This document shows positions 8,171 through 17,430 of a stretch of DNA of 64,000 bases, in pieces (the stretch's first letter is position 1; every line of letters begins with the position of its first letter). Origin of the DNA: IMCC2047 sp041395865 (GTDB taxonomy: Bacteria; Pseudomonadota; Gammaproteobacteria; Pseudomonadales; IMCC2047). Below the pieces are notes generated by a model. It had not been told where the DNA came from and made no database searches. It saw only the letters and a program-made list of their open reading frames with translations. The stretch is taken from NCBI GenBank assembly GCA_041395865.1, contig JAWKZQ010000002.1, forward strand, positions 230,092 to 294,091, read 5' to 3'. The position numbers and the translations under genes are program-made.

Positions 8171-9433
8171 CTAAATCTGGTTTTGCGTCGAATGCAGCAT
8201 GTGTGTTTTCAGTTGTCCGGTGGATTTCAGCCAGGCAATGACAGCGAGCTGGAATTTTTCCTGCAGCGCTATCCCGGACAGCGCACCCGCCGTGTTTTGT
8301 TGAAGCGCCAGCAGGTATTCATTTGTCCCTAAATCACCGCTACGCCACTGTTGGGTCAGGAGTTTTCGACTATCGTCACTGTTTTGGCTTAACAGGGCTT
8401 TCCAGCGCTTCAGCTGGATTTGATATTGCTGCACGATGCGTCCGGCGGCTTGCGCCTGGAATTGCTGTTTGCGACGCACGGCGAGGTAATTGGCTTCTGC
8501 CGATAATGCCGATTCGGCCGCTGCTTTTCGCTCGGCGCTGAAGCTGTTACGGACATTGAGCGGAATCGAGAAGGTCAAGCCGACAACATCTTCATCGCCA
8601 TCACGCCCCGCGTTAATGCCAACGGTTGGCTCCGCTTTGGTGTCAAGGCGAGCCAGCTCCGAGGCTTCCTTTTGAATCGCCCACTGCGCTTTGGCAAACA
8701 AAACCCGCGGGTGGTTTTCGGTAAGCACAGCATCGGGTTCCTGACCGGGATTGACCTGCCATAATTGAGCAGGAATTGCGGCCTTACCGGACGGCAAACC
8801 CGGGAAAAGCTCCCTGACACGCGTTTCGGCTGCTTGAAACTCCGCCATTGCCTGCGCCGTTTCATCGAGTTTTTGAATCAAAGAAGCCTGGCTGAGATTT
8901 ACATCGATCTGCCCCAGGTCCCCGGCTTTCTGCCGGTCCTGTATCAATTGAAACAGGGTGTCGATTTGCTGCTCCTGCTCGCTGGCTAGCCGATAGCGCG
9001 CTTTCGAGGCTTGATAAGTGACCAGTTCTGACAGGGCCTCCGTCAACTTATCCTGGTAGGTTTGGGCATAGTTTTGTTCGGCAGCCAGCCGCAGAAATTC
9101 GTCCTGCTGGCGCCTATTCGTCCGCTTGCCCCAAACATCCAGTGTTTGAGTGATGCCAAACCGGTAATTATTTTCGTTTTCCAGGTGTTCGAACTCCGTT
9201 TCGAGCGCCGGGTTATACAGGGGTTGGCGACGGCCATCGGCCAGAAACAACTCGGCTTTAAGCTGTTGTTGCGCTGCAACCACGTCAGGATGGGTTTCAA
9301 TCTGGTTTTTCAACCAGTTTTGCCAGGTAACATCGGCAACGTCCGGCCTGGCTGTTTCTGCCAATGCAGGGGTTAGGTAAAACCAACAAATAAAATTAAT
9401 GGCGAACAAGCGCCTGAAAACTGAGGTTTTCAT
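8171..9433 (-). CDS. czcC: CzcC-type outer-membrane efflux channel (TolC family)
   Basis: Outer-membrane factor of the metal exporter. The 420-residue protein has a signal peptide (RLFAINFICWFYLTPALA) and two OEP-type helical repeats rich in Gln and Ala, with the family pattern NPALETEFEHLENENNYRFG. Length matches CzcC and CusC channels. AAGAGAG lies upstream of the ATG. It is the first gene of the core czcCBA operon; a long hairpin separates it from the upstream small gene. Confidence 0.92.
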   Translation of the reverse strand: MKTSVFRRLFAINFICWFYLTPALAETARPDVADVTWQNWLKNQIETHPDVVAAQQQLKAELFLADGRRQPLYNPALETEFEHLENENNYRFGITQTLDVWGKRTNRRQQDEFLRLAAEQNYAQTYQDKLTEALSELVTYQASKARYRLASEQEQQIDTLFQLIQDRQKAGDLGQIDVNLSQASLIQKLDETAQAMAEFQAAETRVRELFPGLPSGKAAIPAQLWQVNPGQEPDAVLTENHPRVLFAKAQWAIQKEASELARLDTKAEPTVGINAGRDGDEDVVGLTFSIPLNVRNSFSAERKAAAESALSAEANYLAVRRKQQFQAQAAGRIVQQYQIQLKRWKALLSQNSDDSRKLLTQQWRSGDLGTNEYLLALQQNTAGALSGIALQEKFQLAVIAWLKSTGQLKTHMLHSTQNQI

Positions 9434-9478
9434 AAAATAACTCTCTTAAGTCGAATGCATACCATAAGGGCTCGGTGA

Positions 9479-9523
9479 CGCTAAACCGGTGCAAAACAAA
9501 GTGATTTTTGCTCCGGTTTAGCG
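9479..9523 (-). repeat. long imperfect hairpin upstream of czcC
   Basis: Arms CGCTAAACCGG-T-GCAAAA and TTTTGC-T-CCGGTTTAGCG pair over 17 of 18 positions, with one T-T mismatch and a short AT-rich loop. It lies in the 149-bp gap between the 143-residue gene and czcC, all on the minus strand. There is no T tract, so it is more likely an RNA-processing or stabilising element, or an operator, than a standard terminator. Confidence 0.6.
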
Positions 9524-9582
9524 ACCTAAAGCACCGCCTGTGTTGTCTGCCAGCGGCTCAAAAACAACCGGCAAAAGCAGGC

Positions 9583-10014
9583 TTATTGCGCGGTATTGGT
9601 ATGGGTTAACGGGTTGCCTTCTTCACCATACGGCCCCGGGTGAAATGCAACTTTGATGACCGAATGCTCAGGCAGCGCCTTCGTGGAACGTGAAGAGAAG
9701 CGAACCGTCCCCTTGCGTCCGGCCCGATATCTCAGCATTCGAGGTTTGTAATGCGTGGTTTTATCGATGACGAGCTCACCCTGAAGCGAATAGGCTGAAA
9801 TATCCACATGACCTGCGGGGAGACCGAATCGCCGGTCGGCAACGATGTGTCCTGTAACGCGTACCGCTCCCTCCTCCGAATAGGCTCTTACATCCGAGAA
9901 ATTCCAGGCTTTTGAGGGTTGATTAACGACTTCGACAGCAATCGTTTGACTGGCGCCAGCCACCGCAGGCAGCGTCAGCAGGCTTGATAAAAGAACAGTA
10001 GTAATAAATTTCAT
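9583..10014 (-). CDS. secreted protein of unknown function next to czc
   Basis: A 143-residue protein with a clear Sec signal peptide (TTVLLSSLLTLPAVAGA) and a mature beta-rich domain of about 120 residues (SGEL-like strands, RVTGHIVADRRFGLPAGHVD). No catalytic motif is recognised. A Gly/Pro/His-containing tail (HPGPYGEEGNPLTHTN) closes the protein. It lies between the CzcI-like gene and czcC on the same strand, so it is probably a periplasmic accessory of the metal-efflux operon; this is inferred from position only. Confidence 0.75.
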   Translation of the reverse strand: MKFITTVLLSSLLTLPAVAGASQTIAVEVVNQPSKAWNFSDVRAYSEEGAVRVTGHIVADRRFGLPAGHVDISAYSLQGELVIDKTTHYKPRMLRYRAGRKGTVRFSSRSTKALPEHSVIKVAFHPGPYGEEGNPLTHTNTAQ

Positions 10015-10101
10015 ATGCGACTCTCTTGAATCTCTAAATCCAACACAAAACTTCGGCGCACGCGTAACGGATGCCCGAATTAAAGTAAAAAGCGAGTTGG
10101 A

Positions 10102-10446
10102 TTAAGCGATTGGAGGCCGCAGGCCCGGGGAAAGGTAGAGTGGCCGATGGCTTGAGGAGTAACCGGGTAGATCAGCCGCGATAGCTGGCACTGAAATATC
10201 CAGGAAAAAAGGCGAAACGAACAGATGGGCCGAACTGTGGCAATGGTGCCCGTCCAGCTCCAGGTTGGAGTCCGGCATCGTCTGCCCACTGCTATCCGCA
10301 TGGCGCTTTTCGCTATGACCATGCAGGTGACTGCTTTCAGTGTGCCGGGTGCCGGCCTGATCAAAGACGTGGTTATCCGCCATAACCCATACTGATTGAC
10401 AGGCAATCAATACGAGCAGCATCAAGGATAACCATTTCTTAAACAT
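10102..10446 (-). CDS. CzcI/CopL-like His-rich small exported protein
   Basis: A 114-residue protein with an N-terminal signal or anchor (WLSLMLLVLIACQSVWVMA) and a mature part full of metal-binding residues (HTESSHLHGHSEKRH, LDGHHCHSSAHLFV). The HHCHxSxH cluster and the Pro-rich C-terminus (YLSPGLRPPIA) resemble small czcI and copL products found upstream of czc and cop operons. It is probably the first gene of the minus-strand czc transcript. A metal-sensing or binding role in the periplasm is inferred. A second frame over the same bases (10080-10406) lacks a signal peptide and looks spurious. Confidence 0.7.
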   Translation of the reverse strand: MFKKWLSLMLLVLIACQSVWVMADNHVFDQAGTRHTESSHLHGHSEKRHADSSGQTMPDSNLELDGHHCHSSAHLFVSPFFLDISVPAIAADLPGYSSSHRPLYLSPGLRPPIA

Positions 10447-10631
10447 ACAAAGTGTCTTGCAGCGATTTCAGGTTGATGGCGTTAACCGGTGCGCCTTGTT
10501 AATCTCAGGCGACCAATAGGACAAAAGCATAACAGAAATAGTTCGGTCCTCACCGGTAATTTTATCGGTTTGTTTACGCATGACAGACAATTCGCCGCCA
10601 GCCAGGTCTATAAAAATACCCGTCGCAGCCA

Positions 10632-12014
10632 CTAGATTGCTCCTTTAAACTCGACGTTAAACGCTGTGGGTTTTTGGGGGTTAATCGCCAGTTCCCCACT
10701 AATTTGCCCGGTTAAAGCCGATACCAGACTCAACCCCAGAGTGGCGCTCGCTTCGATATCAAAACCATCCTCAAGGCCAATTCCGTCATCCTGCACGCTC
10801 AGCTTAACCCCTCCCGCAGCCTGCTTTTGCAGGGTTATGCGCACTTCCCCGTTCTCACCGTTGGCATAGGCATGCTTGAGGGCATTGGACACCAGCTCAT
10901 TGACGATCAATCCCAGGGGAATACTGATATCCAAAGGCAGGTTAATGGAGTCCAGGTCCATGGCGATATTGCTATGCGAATAGGACATCATCAGGCTTTC
11001 AGCGATTTTCATCACCACGTCGGACATATTCACCTGCGACAGGTCCGTGGATTGATACAGTGTCTGGTGTATCAGCGCCATCGACTTAATTCGCCCCTGG
11101 CTCTCTTTTAAGGCCGCAATCACCGAATCGGACTCAATCCCATCGGCCTGCATTCCCAGCAGGCTATCGATAATCTGCAGATTGTTTTTCACCCGATGGT
11201 GAATTTCCGTCAGCAATATTTCTTTTTCTTTCAGCGCCGAGAGCAGCGATTCTTCGTGTTTTTTTCGTTCACTGATGTCCACGATGGATGCAAGCACCAT
11301 AGGCCCCTGCAACGTATTAATTGGGTTAAGGGCAATCTCCACCGCTATTTCCGTACCATCTTTACAGCGCCCGTACAAATCGCGGCCATGACCCATTGCT
11401 CTGGCCACCGGACGGCGACAATAGCCGACCACCAAATCCGGGTGTTCGCCCTGGTATTTATCCGGAACCAGTACCGAAATATTTTGCCCGATCAGCTCCC
11501 TTCGCGCATAACCAAACAGTTGCTCCGCAAACTGGTTGACTAATGTTATTTTCCCGGAGGCATCCGTCATGATCATGCCATTGGGGGCCGCCTCGACCGC
11601 CAGGCTTATCATTTCAGTTGCCTTATGTCGCTCGGTAATATCGACAATTGCCGCCAGCACCAGTGTCTGCCCTTGAAACTCAAAGGGGTTTAATCCGATT
11701 TCAACGGGAAACTCGTAGCCCTCCTTGTGAAGCGCAAAGAGATCTCGACCGGCGCCCATCGCTCGGGTTGAGGGTTGAGTAAAGAAGCGGTCGCGCAATT
11801 TCGGGTGTTCCGCGCGATATCGGGTGGGTATCAACATATCCAGCGACCTGCCGACCAGCTCCTGCCGGCGGTAGCCAAAGGTTCTCTCAATCGCACCATT
11901 GACCAGCAGCATGATCCCATCCTGGTTGACCATCACCATACCGTTTGGCGATGCCTCAACGGCCATTACTGTCAGGTCGTCCTTATCAATTAACTCGCCA
12001 TCAACACCAAACAC
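10632..12014 (-). CDS. PAS-PAS sensor histidine kinase (HisKA_2 type)
   Basis: Soluble 460-residue kinase. Two closely similar PAS domains lie at about residues 13-125 and 130-250; both have an NGMxMxxxxGxIxLVNxxxE core and end in VDITERHK or VDISERKK. A HisKA_2 dimerisation/phosphoacceptor helix follows (EIHHRVKNNLQIIDSLLG), then a HATPase_c domain (IVNELVSNALKHAY, DDGIGLEDG). There is no transmembrane segment, so the signal is cytoplasmic. The start is a GTG with GAGGG upstream. It lies 28 bases downstream of the receiver-GGDEF-EAL gene; that receiver is the obvious partner. The signal is unknown. Confidence 0.88.
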   Translation of the reverse strand: MFGVDGELIDKDDLTVMAVEASPNGMVMVNQDGIMLLVNGAIERTFGYRRQELVGRSLDMLIPTRYRAEHPKLRDRFFTQPSTRAMGAGRDLFALHKEGYEFPVEIGLNPFEFQGQTLVLAAIVDITERHKATEMISLAVEAAPNGMIMTDASGKITLVNQFAEQLFGYARRELIGQNISVLVPDKYQGEHPDLVVGYCRRPVARAMGHGRDLYGRCKDGTEIAVEIALNPINTLQGPMVLASIVDISERKKHEESLLSALKEKEILLTEIHHRVKNNLQIIDSLLGMQADGIESDSVIAALKESQGRIKSMALIHQTLYQSTDLSQVNMSDVVMKIAESLMMSYSHSNIAMDLDSINLPLDISIPLGLIVNELVSNALKHAYANGENGEVRITLQKQAAGGVKLSVQDDGIGLEDGFDIEASATLGLSLVSALTGQISGELAINPQKPTAFNVEFKGAI

Positions 12015-12042
12015 TGCACGTCCCTCTTCAGCTGTACGGCGG

Positions 12043-14472
12043 CTAAGCCCGTCGTGATGTTGTCAGGTAGCAGGCCGCAATATCCTCAGCCGGCATGGGC
12101 TTGGCCATGAAAAAACCCTGTATCTGATCGCAGCTGGTCCTGGAGATAAACTCAGCCTGTTGGGTTGTCTCAACGCCTTCTGCAATTACCTTTAGTTTTA
12201 GCTGTTTAGCCATCGCAATAATGGCCGAGACAATCGCGCAATCATCCTCGTCTGCTGGAATGTCCCTGATAAAGGCCTGGTCAATTTTGAGCTTATGGAT
12301 GGGCTGGATTTTCAGCGAAGCCAGGCACGAATAACCCGTACCGAAGTCGTCGATCGAAATATGCAGGCCAAGCTGTTCCAGTTCTTTAAGGCAAAGGGTA
12401 GCCAGCTCATTATCCTGCAAACAGGACTCGGTAATTTCAAGCTCCAGGTAGCCGGGCTTGATCTGGTATTGCTCCAATATCCCTTTAACCTGGCTGACAA
12501 ACTCGCTTTCCTTGAGCTGGCGAACGGAAACATTAATGGCCACCCGGGGTGGTTGAAACCCCCTATCCAGCCAGTTTTTAATCTGTTGGCAGGCTTTCTC
12601 AATGACGCACTTGCCGATATCGATAATCAGGGAATTGGTTTCCGCAAAGGGGATAATTTCCGCTGCACTCAGCAAGCCTCGTTGCGGATTCTGCCAGCGA
12701 ACCAGGGCTTCCAGCCCAACCATTTCATGCGTTTTGGCGTCAAACTGTGGCTGGTAATAGAGCAGGAACTCATCCCGGTTCAGTGCATTTCGCAACTCTC
12801 GTTCCCGCTGCAGGTACTGCGCCGTTTGCTCGGTCATTTCCGGCAGGTAATAGGAATAGCGGTTACGTCCCTTATGTTTAGCGGAGTACATCGCTGTATC
12901 CGCCATTTTAATCAAGTCATCCACGTCGGCAGCATCACCGGGAAAGACGGCGATACCAATACTGCCGCTGGGCAACACATCAACTGCGCCCAGTTTCATC
13001 GGTTGATTCAATGCCTTGAGCAGCTTCCTGGCCAACATGGCAATGTCATCACGGGCATGCACAGCCTCCATAATCACAATAAACTCATCGCCCCCAAGGC
13101 GACACAAGGTATCGGATGCCCGAATAGCCGATTTGAGGCGCTGGGCAACCGACTTCAGCATCAGGTCGCCAATCTGGTGGCCAAGGGTGTCGTTAATACG
13201 TTTAAAGTGGTCAAGGTCAATAAACAGCAGTGCCAGTTGATGATTTTCCCGTTCAGCCTTTGCCAGGGATTGGTTTAGCCGATCCTTAAATAGATTACGG
13301 TTGGGCAGCTTGGTAAGCGAGTCGTAATAGGCGATATAGGAGAGTTTTTCCTGGGCTTCATGCACAGCGGTGATGTCGGACAGGATAACGACATATTTAC
13401 CGCCCGCCTCGGCACCGTCGGGCACGCACGCTATATTGAACCAGGCATGCATCAAGGTGCCGTCATAACGATAGGCACAGACCTTTTCCTGCCAGTTACC
13501 CTTCGTACCCAAGGCGCGCCAAAGTTCTTCATAACGGCTCTTACCCAGGGTTTCGAGTTTGAGAAAAACCAATTCCTCATTCAGGACACTCTGCGTATCA
13601 AACCCGGTAATACTCACGAATGCCTGGTTAGTACTGACCACTTGACGGGTTTCATCCAGGATTACGATCCCGTCTGCGCTACACCGATACACCATGGCGG
13701 CCTGCTGTAACTGCGCCTCCATTTTGCGGCGTTCCGTTATATCCTGAATAACGCCAACCACTTGCTGGTTACCCGTTTTTGGATCGCCAAAACGCTTGCC
13801 GTAAAGCAGCCACCGGCAACGTCCGCACTGCGGATTTTCCACCTCGAATTCCACTTCAATTTCGGCATCGGGCTGGGTCTGCAGCCGGTTAAGCTGTTCG
13901 TCGACCCTGGCCTTATCGGCAGGCAGAATCGCATCATGAATCGCCTGCCAGTTCTCAAGCGCGTCTAACTCGCCTTTCGCCCGATAACCAAGAATGACCG
14001 TACGGCTATCGTCCATTTCCCAGGTCGCAAGGCTTGCCGCATCAAGGGCTAGTTTGAGGTGGGTTTCACTTTTCTGGATTTTGAGGTCGAAGGAATTACG
14101 CTCGATGGCCATTTGCACAGAAGCGTGTAGATCGCGCTCCGAATAAGGCTTTAGGAGATAGCCATAGGGCTTGGCCGATTTAGCCCGCTCAAGGGTGACA
14201 TCCTCTGAATAAGCCGTGAGGAAAATAACCGGAATGTGGTAACGCTCGCTGACACTTTGAGCTACTTCGATACCATCCCTCGAACCCTTGATGTGTATAT
14301 CCATCAAAATCACGTCGGGCGTCTCTGCGGCGATAATTTTCATGGCCGTTTCGCCATCGGCTGCCGTCCCGGCAATTCTGTAGCCGAGCTTACGCAAGCG
14401 ACGTACCAAATCCATGGCGACAATGCTCTCATCTTCTACAACAAGAACCGTGACCTCACTCATTCCCTTCAT
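12043..14472 (-). CDS. response regulator with PAS, GGDEF and EAL domains
   Basis: An 809-residue c-di-GMP signalling protein. Order: receiver at about 6-120 (VVEDESIVAMDL, phosphoacceptor in VILMDIHIKG, TAYSED), two PAS-like domains to about 375, GGDEF at about 380-540, EAL at about 550-805. The GGDEF motif is intact (RLGGDEF) with an RxxD inhibitory site (RASD) five residues before. EAL catalytic motifs are intact (EALVRW, NVSVRQL, EITES, IDDFGTGYS, IAEGVET, QGFFMAKP). Both synthesis and hydrolysis of c-di-GMP are therefore possible. The histidine kinase gene follows at once, so phosphorylation probably sets the balance. Confidence 0.92.
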   Translation of the reverse strand: MKGMSEVTVLVVEDESIVAMDLVRRLRKLGYRIAGTAADGETAMKIIAAETPDVILMDIHIKGSRDGIEVAQSVSERYHIPVIFLTAYSEDVTLERAKSAKPYGYLLKPYSERDLHASVQMAIERNSFDLKIQKSETHLKLALDAASLATWEMDDSRTVILGYRAKGELDALENWQAIHDAILPADKARVDEQLNRLQTQPDAEIEVEFEVENPQCGRCRWLLYGKRFGDPKTGNQQVVGVIQDITERRKMEAQLQQAAMVYRCSADGIVILDETRQVVSTNQAFVSITGFDTQSVLNEELVFLKLETLGKSRYEELWRALGTKGNWQEKVCAYRYDGTLMHAWFNIACVPDGAEAGGKYVVILSDITAVHEAQEKLSYIAYYDSLTKLPNRNLFKDRLNQSLAKAERENHQLALLFIDLDHFKRINDTLGHQIGDLMLKSVAQRLKSAIRASDTLCRLGGDEFIVIMEAVHARDDIAMLARKLLKALNQPMKLGAVDVLPSGSIGIAVFPGDAADVDDLIKMADTAMYSAKHKGRNRYSYYLPEMTEQTAQYLQRERELRNALNRDEFLLYYQPQFDAKTHEMVGLEALVRWQNPQRGLLSAAEIIPFAETNSLIIDIGKCVIEKACQQIKNWLDRGFQPPRVAINVSVRQLKESEFVSQVKGILEQYQIKPGYLELEITESCLQDNELATLCLKELEQLGLHISIDDFGTGYSCLASLKIQPIHKLKIDQAFIRDIPADEDDCAIVSAIIAMAKQLKLKVIAEGVETTQQAEFISRTSCDQIQGFFMAKPMPAEDIAACYLTTSRRA

Positions 14473-14671
14473 CCTTGAGGCGTTTAACGCCTATTCCTGC
14501 AAACCACGCATTAAGTTAGTGATTACGAAACGGCAACGAAAGAAGAAAGACTGATTGCCAACAGCCGCAAGGAGGCAAACCTCTTCTCTACATCTACTGA
14601 CTGGCTAGCTTATTGAATTAATTTTAAATGTAGGTGAAAAAAGTTTAATCGCAAAGATTTTGGGACAACGG

Positions 14672-15076
14672 CTAAATCTTATCCGGCACACCCTCTTCAT
14701 AGGCGGTAATGCCTTCCGGGAGCTTCTCCCAGGAGGACTTGGAACCGACATAGAGATGGTAACCAATCTCAATTGGCGGATTTCCGTTAAGGCAACCCAG
14801 GGTAATGCCGTGAACTTTACCCTGGTGAGTCCCGCAGAGCGTTGAACCACACCGGCTGCAAAACTGAAAGCCAAACCCTGGCAGGCTCTCATAGCTTGTT
14901 AGCAGTTCCTGACCCTGAAGCCACTGGAATTCATCGGTGTCGACCAGGGCGTACGCAGAAGCCTGGGCACTGAACGCCTTGCGGCAGCGGGAACAATGGC
15001 ATGAGCGGGCATCTTTGAGCGCGCCCGTAATTCGATATTTAACACTGCCACAGAAACATTCGCCGGTCATTGACAT
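14672..15076 (-). CDS. GFA/CENP-V family zinc protein
   Basis: A 134-residue protein of the Mss4-like GFA fold. The zinc ligands are visible as CFCGSVKY, CHCSRCRK and FCSRCGSTL. Such proteins are usually annotated as glutathione-dependent formaldehyde-activating enzyme family, but most members have no proven activity. It is a stand-alone minus-strand gene with a very strong AGGAGGT five bases before the ATG. Nothing nearby suggests formaldehyde metabolism, so the function is left open. Confidence 0.85.
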   Translation of the reverse strand: MSMTGECFCGSVKYRITGALKDARSCHCSRCRKAFSAQASAYALVDTDEFQWLQGQELLTSYESLPGFGFQFCSRCGSTLCGTHQGKVHGITLGCLNGNPPIEIGYHLYVGSKSSWEKLPEGITAYEEGVPDKI

Positions 15077-15288
15077 ACCTTACCTCCTTTAATGATTTGG
15101 CGCTTGCCCCCTGACACGGGCTCAACCGCGCCAGCCCGTTATTCGATTAAATACTTTTCATGATAGCGCCCACAAAAAAGCAGGCACATATGGAATTCCC
15201 CCTATGCAGCCACTGATGCTGATGACGATTAAATGCTGAGCCCATCATACCGCGCAAACCTGCAGGCAGATCGGCAAATTAAAGCGCA

Positions 15289-16209
15289 CTATTGGCTGGC
15301 ACGCAGCGCATCCAGCCCTTCCTTCTTCATAAACCGCTCAAACTCCTGTGCCAGAAGGCTCTGCTGACGCTCTTTCCGGTGCACCAGGGACCAACAGCTG
15401 CGAATAGGGAAGTTTTCAACGTTGAGCTTTATCACCCCCGGCAAGTCGCCATAATCCAGGGTGTGGCGACTCAAAATGGATAACCCAAGTCCGGATGAAA
15501 CGGCGTACTTAATCGCCTCATTACTTTCGATGGTCATCTTTTCATTCAACTTTATGCCCTGCTGTTCGCAGAACTGCTCGATGGACAAACGGGTTCCTGA
15601 ACCCGGTTCGCGCATAATAAAGGGGTAATGACTTAAGCGGGCCAGGCTGACCCGCTCCTGCAAAGCCAGCTCATGCTGCCTGGGAGCAACCACCACCAGC
15701 TCATTGTCGACAAAAGGCACCGTTTCAATATCTGCGCTTCTCGGGCAATGGCTGAGAAAATAGAAATCATCCATGTCCTGCCGTAACCGCTCAATCACCT
15801 CCTGGCGGTTAGCGATTTTCAACCGCACATCAATGAGCGGATGTTTTTTGCAGAACGCCCCCAGTACCAGCGGTAAAAAGTATTTTGCCGTCGAAACGAC
15901 ACAGAGTTTCAGCACCCCGGATTTCAGGCCCTTCAGATCATTCAATTGAATCTGCAGGTTATCCAGGCACTGGAAAATATGCTGGGCGCTGTTGGCCAGG
16001 GCAATACCGGCATCCGTCAGCTCAATGGATTTACCGCGTTTCTGGTAAATGGGCAGTTCAATCAAATCGCTCAGGTTCTTCAGCTGTATCGAAACGGAGG
16101 GTTGGGAAATGTGCAAGACCTCTGCAACCTGTGAAATGCTCTGGTAGCGCGCCAATTCCTGAATCAGTTTGAGTTGCCGAAGTGTCGGAAGTCGATTCGG
16201 ATTTATCAT
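15289..16209 (-). CDS. LysR-family regulator (CbbR/CmpR-like)
   Basis: A 306-residue LysR-type regulator. The N-terminal HTH reads RQLKLIQELARYQSISQVAE and the co-inducer domain starts at about 90. It is transcribed away from the 56-residue/sbtA/ppc genes across a 98-bp very AT-rich gap, the usual arrangement for a LysR regulator controlling its neighbour. Relatives of this type (CbbR, CmpR) control CO2 fixation and bicarbonate uptake, which fits the sbtA-ppc context; this link is inferred. The effector is unknown. Confidence 0.85.
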   Translation of the reverse strand: MINPNRLPTLRQLKLIQELARYQSISQVAEVLHISQPSVSIQLKNLSDLIELPIYQKRGKSIELTDAGIALANSAQHIFQCLDNLQIQLNDLKGLKSGVLKLCVVSTAKYFLPLVLGAFCKKHPLIDVRLKIANRQEVIERLRQDMDDFYFLSHCPRSADIETVPFVDNELVVVAPRQHELALQERVSLARLSHYPFIMREPGSGTRLSIEQFCEQQGIKLNEKMTIESNEAIKYAVSSGLGLSILSRHTLDYGDLPGVIKLNVENFPIRSCWSLVHRKERQQSLLAQEFERFMKKEGLDALRASQ

Positions 16210-16307
16210 AGATAAAATTAAATAATTTATATAAAAAATATATATTATATTTTATTTATATTTGGCTCTAGTATGGCCTCCGTCCTAATTCACGGAGGCA
16301 TCGAACC
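16210..16307. promoter_or_regulatory. AT-rich divergent promoter region, LysR / sbtA
   Basis: The stretch 16212-16266 is almost pure A/T with several overlapping dyads (for example ATAAATT-type arms and runs of TATA). It lies between the divergent LysR gene and the bicarbonate operon. LysR boxes (T-N11-A) can be drawn in many registers here, so no single operator is called. GGAGG precedes the 56-residue gene start. Confidence 0.5.
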
Positions 16308-16478
16308 ATGCAGTATCTGTTTGCCGCGCTCACGCTGGTCCTGCTCCTGGGTACCGCCCTGCTTGCCCAACAAACAGGAATGGCAACACAAAGTTTGTTT
16401 GTCCTGACGGGCGCTGTTGCCCTTTACGTCGCCTTTTCCCTGATAAAAAAGCGCCCGCCGGAGAACTGCGATGAGTAG
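16308..16478 (+). CDS. 56-residue two-helix membrane protein upstream of sbtA
   Basis: Small protein beginning MQYLFAALTLVLLLGTALLA. It has a second hydrophobic helix (LFVLTGAVALYVAFSLI) and a charged tail (KKRPPENCDE). GGAGG lies upstream of the ATG, and its stop overlaps the sbtA start by eight bases, so the two are translationally coupled. It is not a recognised family. The tight coupling suggests a small partner or regulator of the transporter. No PII-like SbtB gene is seen in the operon, so this peptide could fill a similar controlling role; that is speculation. Confidence 0.7.
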   Translation: MQYLFAALTLVLLLGTALLAQQTGMATQSLFVLTGAVALYVAFSLIKKRPPENCDE

Positions 16479-17406
16479 TTTTCTGCCCGACATACTCGCG
16501 CTGTTTTTTTTAATCTCACTGATATGCCAACGTCTGGGGGTCGACCTCAAGTTACCGGATGCGACCTACCAACTCCTAACCTATGTACTGCTGATCACCA
16601 TCGGGCTCAAGGGCGGGCAGGCACTGGCTGGTGGCGCAAGTTGGGGGCTGGCCGGGCAAAGCATCGCGATTATCACCCTTGGCGTCATCATTACCATCGC
16701 CGCTTTAATCATTATCACCCTGTTCTCCAAGCTGAACAGAACCGACCGCGTGACGCTTGCCGCACACTATGGCTCCGTCAGTGTCGGCACCTATGCCGTT
16801 GGCATCAGTTACCTGCAACTGCGGAATGTCGAGTTTGAACCCCAGATTGCACTCTTTGTCGCCCTGCTGGAGCTACCGGCGATCATTTTCGGACTCTGGT
16901 GGCTGACCCGTAAAGACACCGATCGCAAACTGGATATAAAATCAATTTTCGCCCACAAAAGCCTGGTATTGATTTTAATGGGAATGCTGATTGGCGCCGC
17001 CTATGGCGACGTTGCCAAACCAATGGTTGAGAACCTCAAACCCATCTTTGCTGTCATGCTGGCACTTTACCTGGTGCATATGGGCGCCATCGCAGGGTCG
17101 CGCCTCAGGGATCTGGGCAAGAATCATCTTTTCATCATCAGTTTTGGCCTGTTTATGCCGCTGATCGGCGCAACACTGGGCTTCATTACCGCCTGGAGTT
17201 TCGGCCTCGGCATCGGCGGCATCACCCTGCTGGCAACACTCGGCGCAAGTGCATCCTACATCGCTGTTCCTGCCGTTTTTGAACAGGCCAGACCCGAGGC
17301 CAACATCGCCCAGGCACTGGTGGCATCACTGGCGATCACCTTCAGTTTCAACGTTATCTGGGGCATTCCCCTTTACCATCACATTGCCGGCCTTTTGTTC
17401 GGCTAA
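16471..17406 (+). CDS. sbtA: SbtA-type sodium-dependent bicarbonate transporter
   Basis: Inner-membrane protein of 311 residues with about ten hydrophobic helices in two inverted halves, the DUF897/SbtA fold. Recognisable segments are ITIGLKGGQALAGG, AAHYGSVSVGTYAVGISYL and LATLGASASYIAVPAVFEQA, the substrate and sodium site region of the family. Cyanobacterial SbtA imports HCO3- with Na+. Here ppc follows 24 bases downstream, so imported bicarbonate would feed PEP carboxylase directly. It starts inside the small upstream gene. Confidence 0.9.
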   Translation: MSSFLPDILALFFLISLICQRLGVDLKLPDATYQLLTYVLLITIGLKGGQALAGGASWGLAGQSIAIITLGVIITIAALIIITLFSKLNRTDRVTLAAHYGSVSVGTYAVGISYLQLRNVEFEPQIALFVALLELPAIIFGLWWLTRKDTDRKLDIKSIFAHKSLVLILMGMLIGAAYGDVAKPMVENLKPIFAVMLALYLVHMGAIAGSRLRDLGKNHLFIISFGLFMPLIGATLGFITAWSFGLGIGGITLLATLGASASYIAVPAVFEQARPEANIAQALVASLAITFSFNVIWGIPLYHHIAGLLFG

Positions 17407-17430
17407 CACAGCATTATCGGAGGCAAGCTC

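Noticed and set aside
10080..10406. 108-codon frame overlapping the CzcI-like gene in another register
   Set aside because: No signal peptide or metal motif; the 114-residue frame has both.
12295..13278. 327-codon open frame antisense to the GGDEF-EAL gene
   Set aside because: Composition is that of a shadow frame; the sense protein has all GGDEF and EAL motifs.
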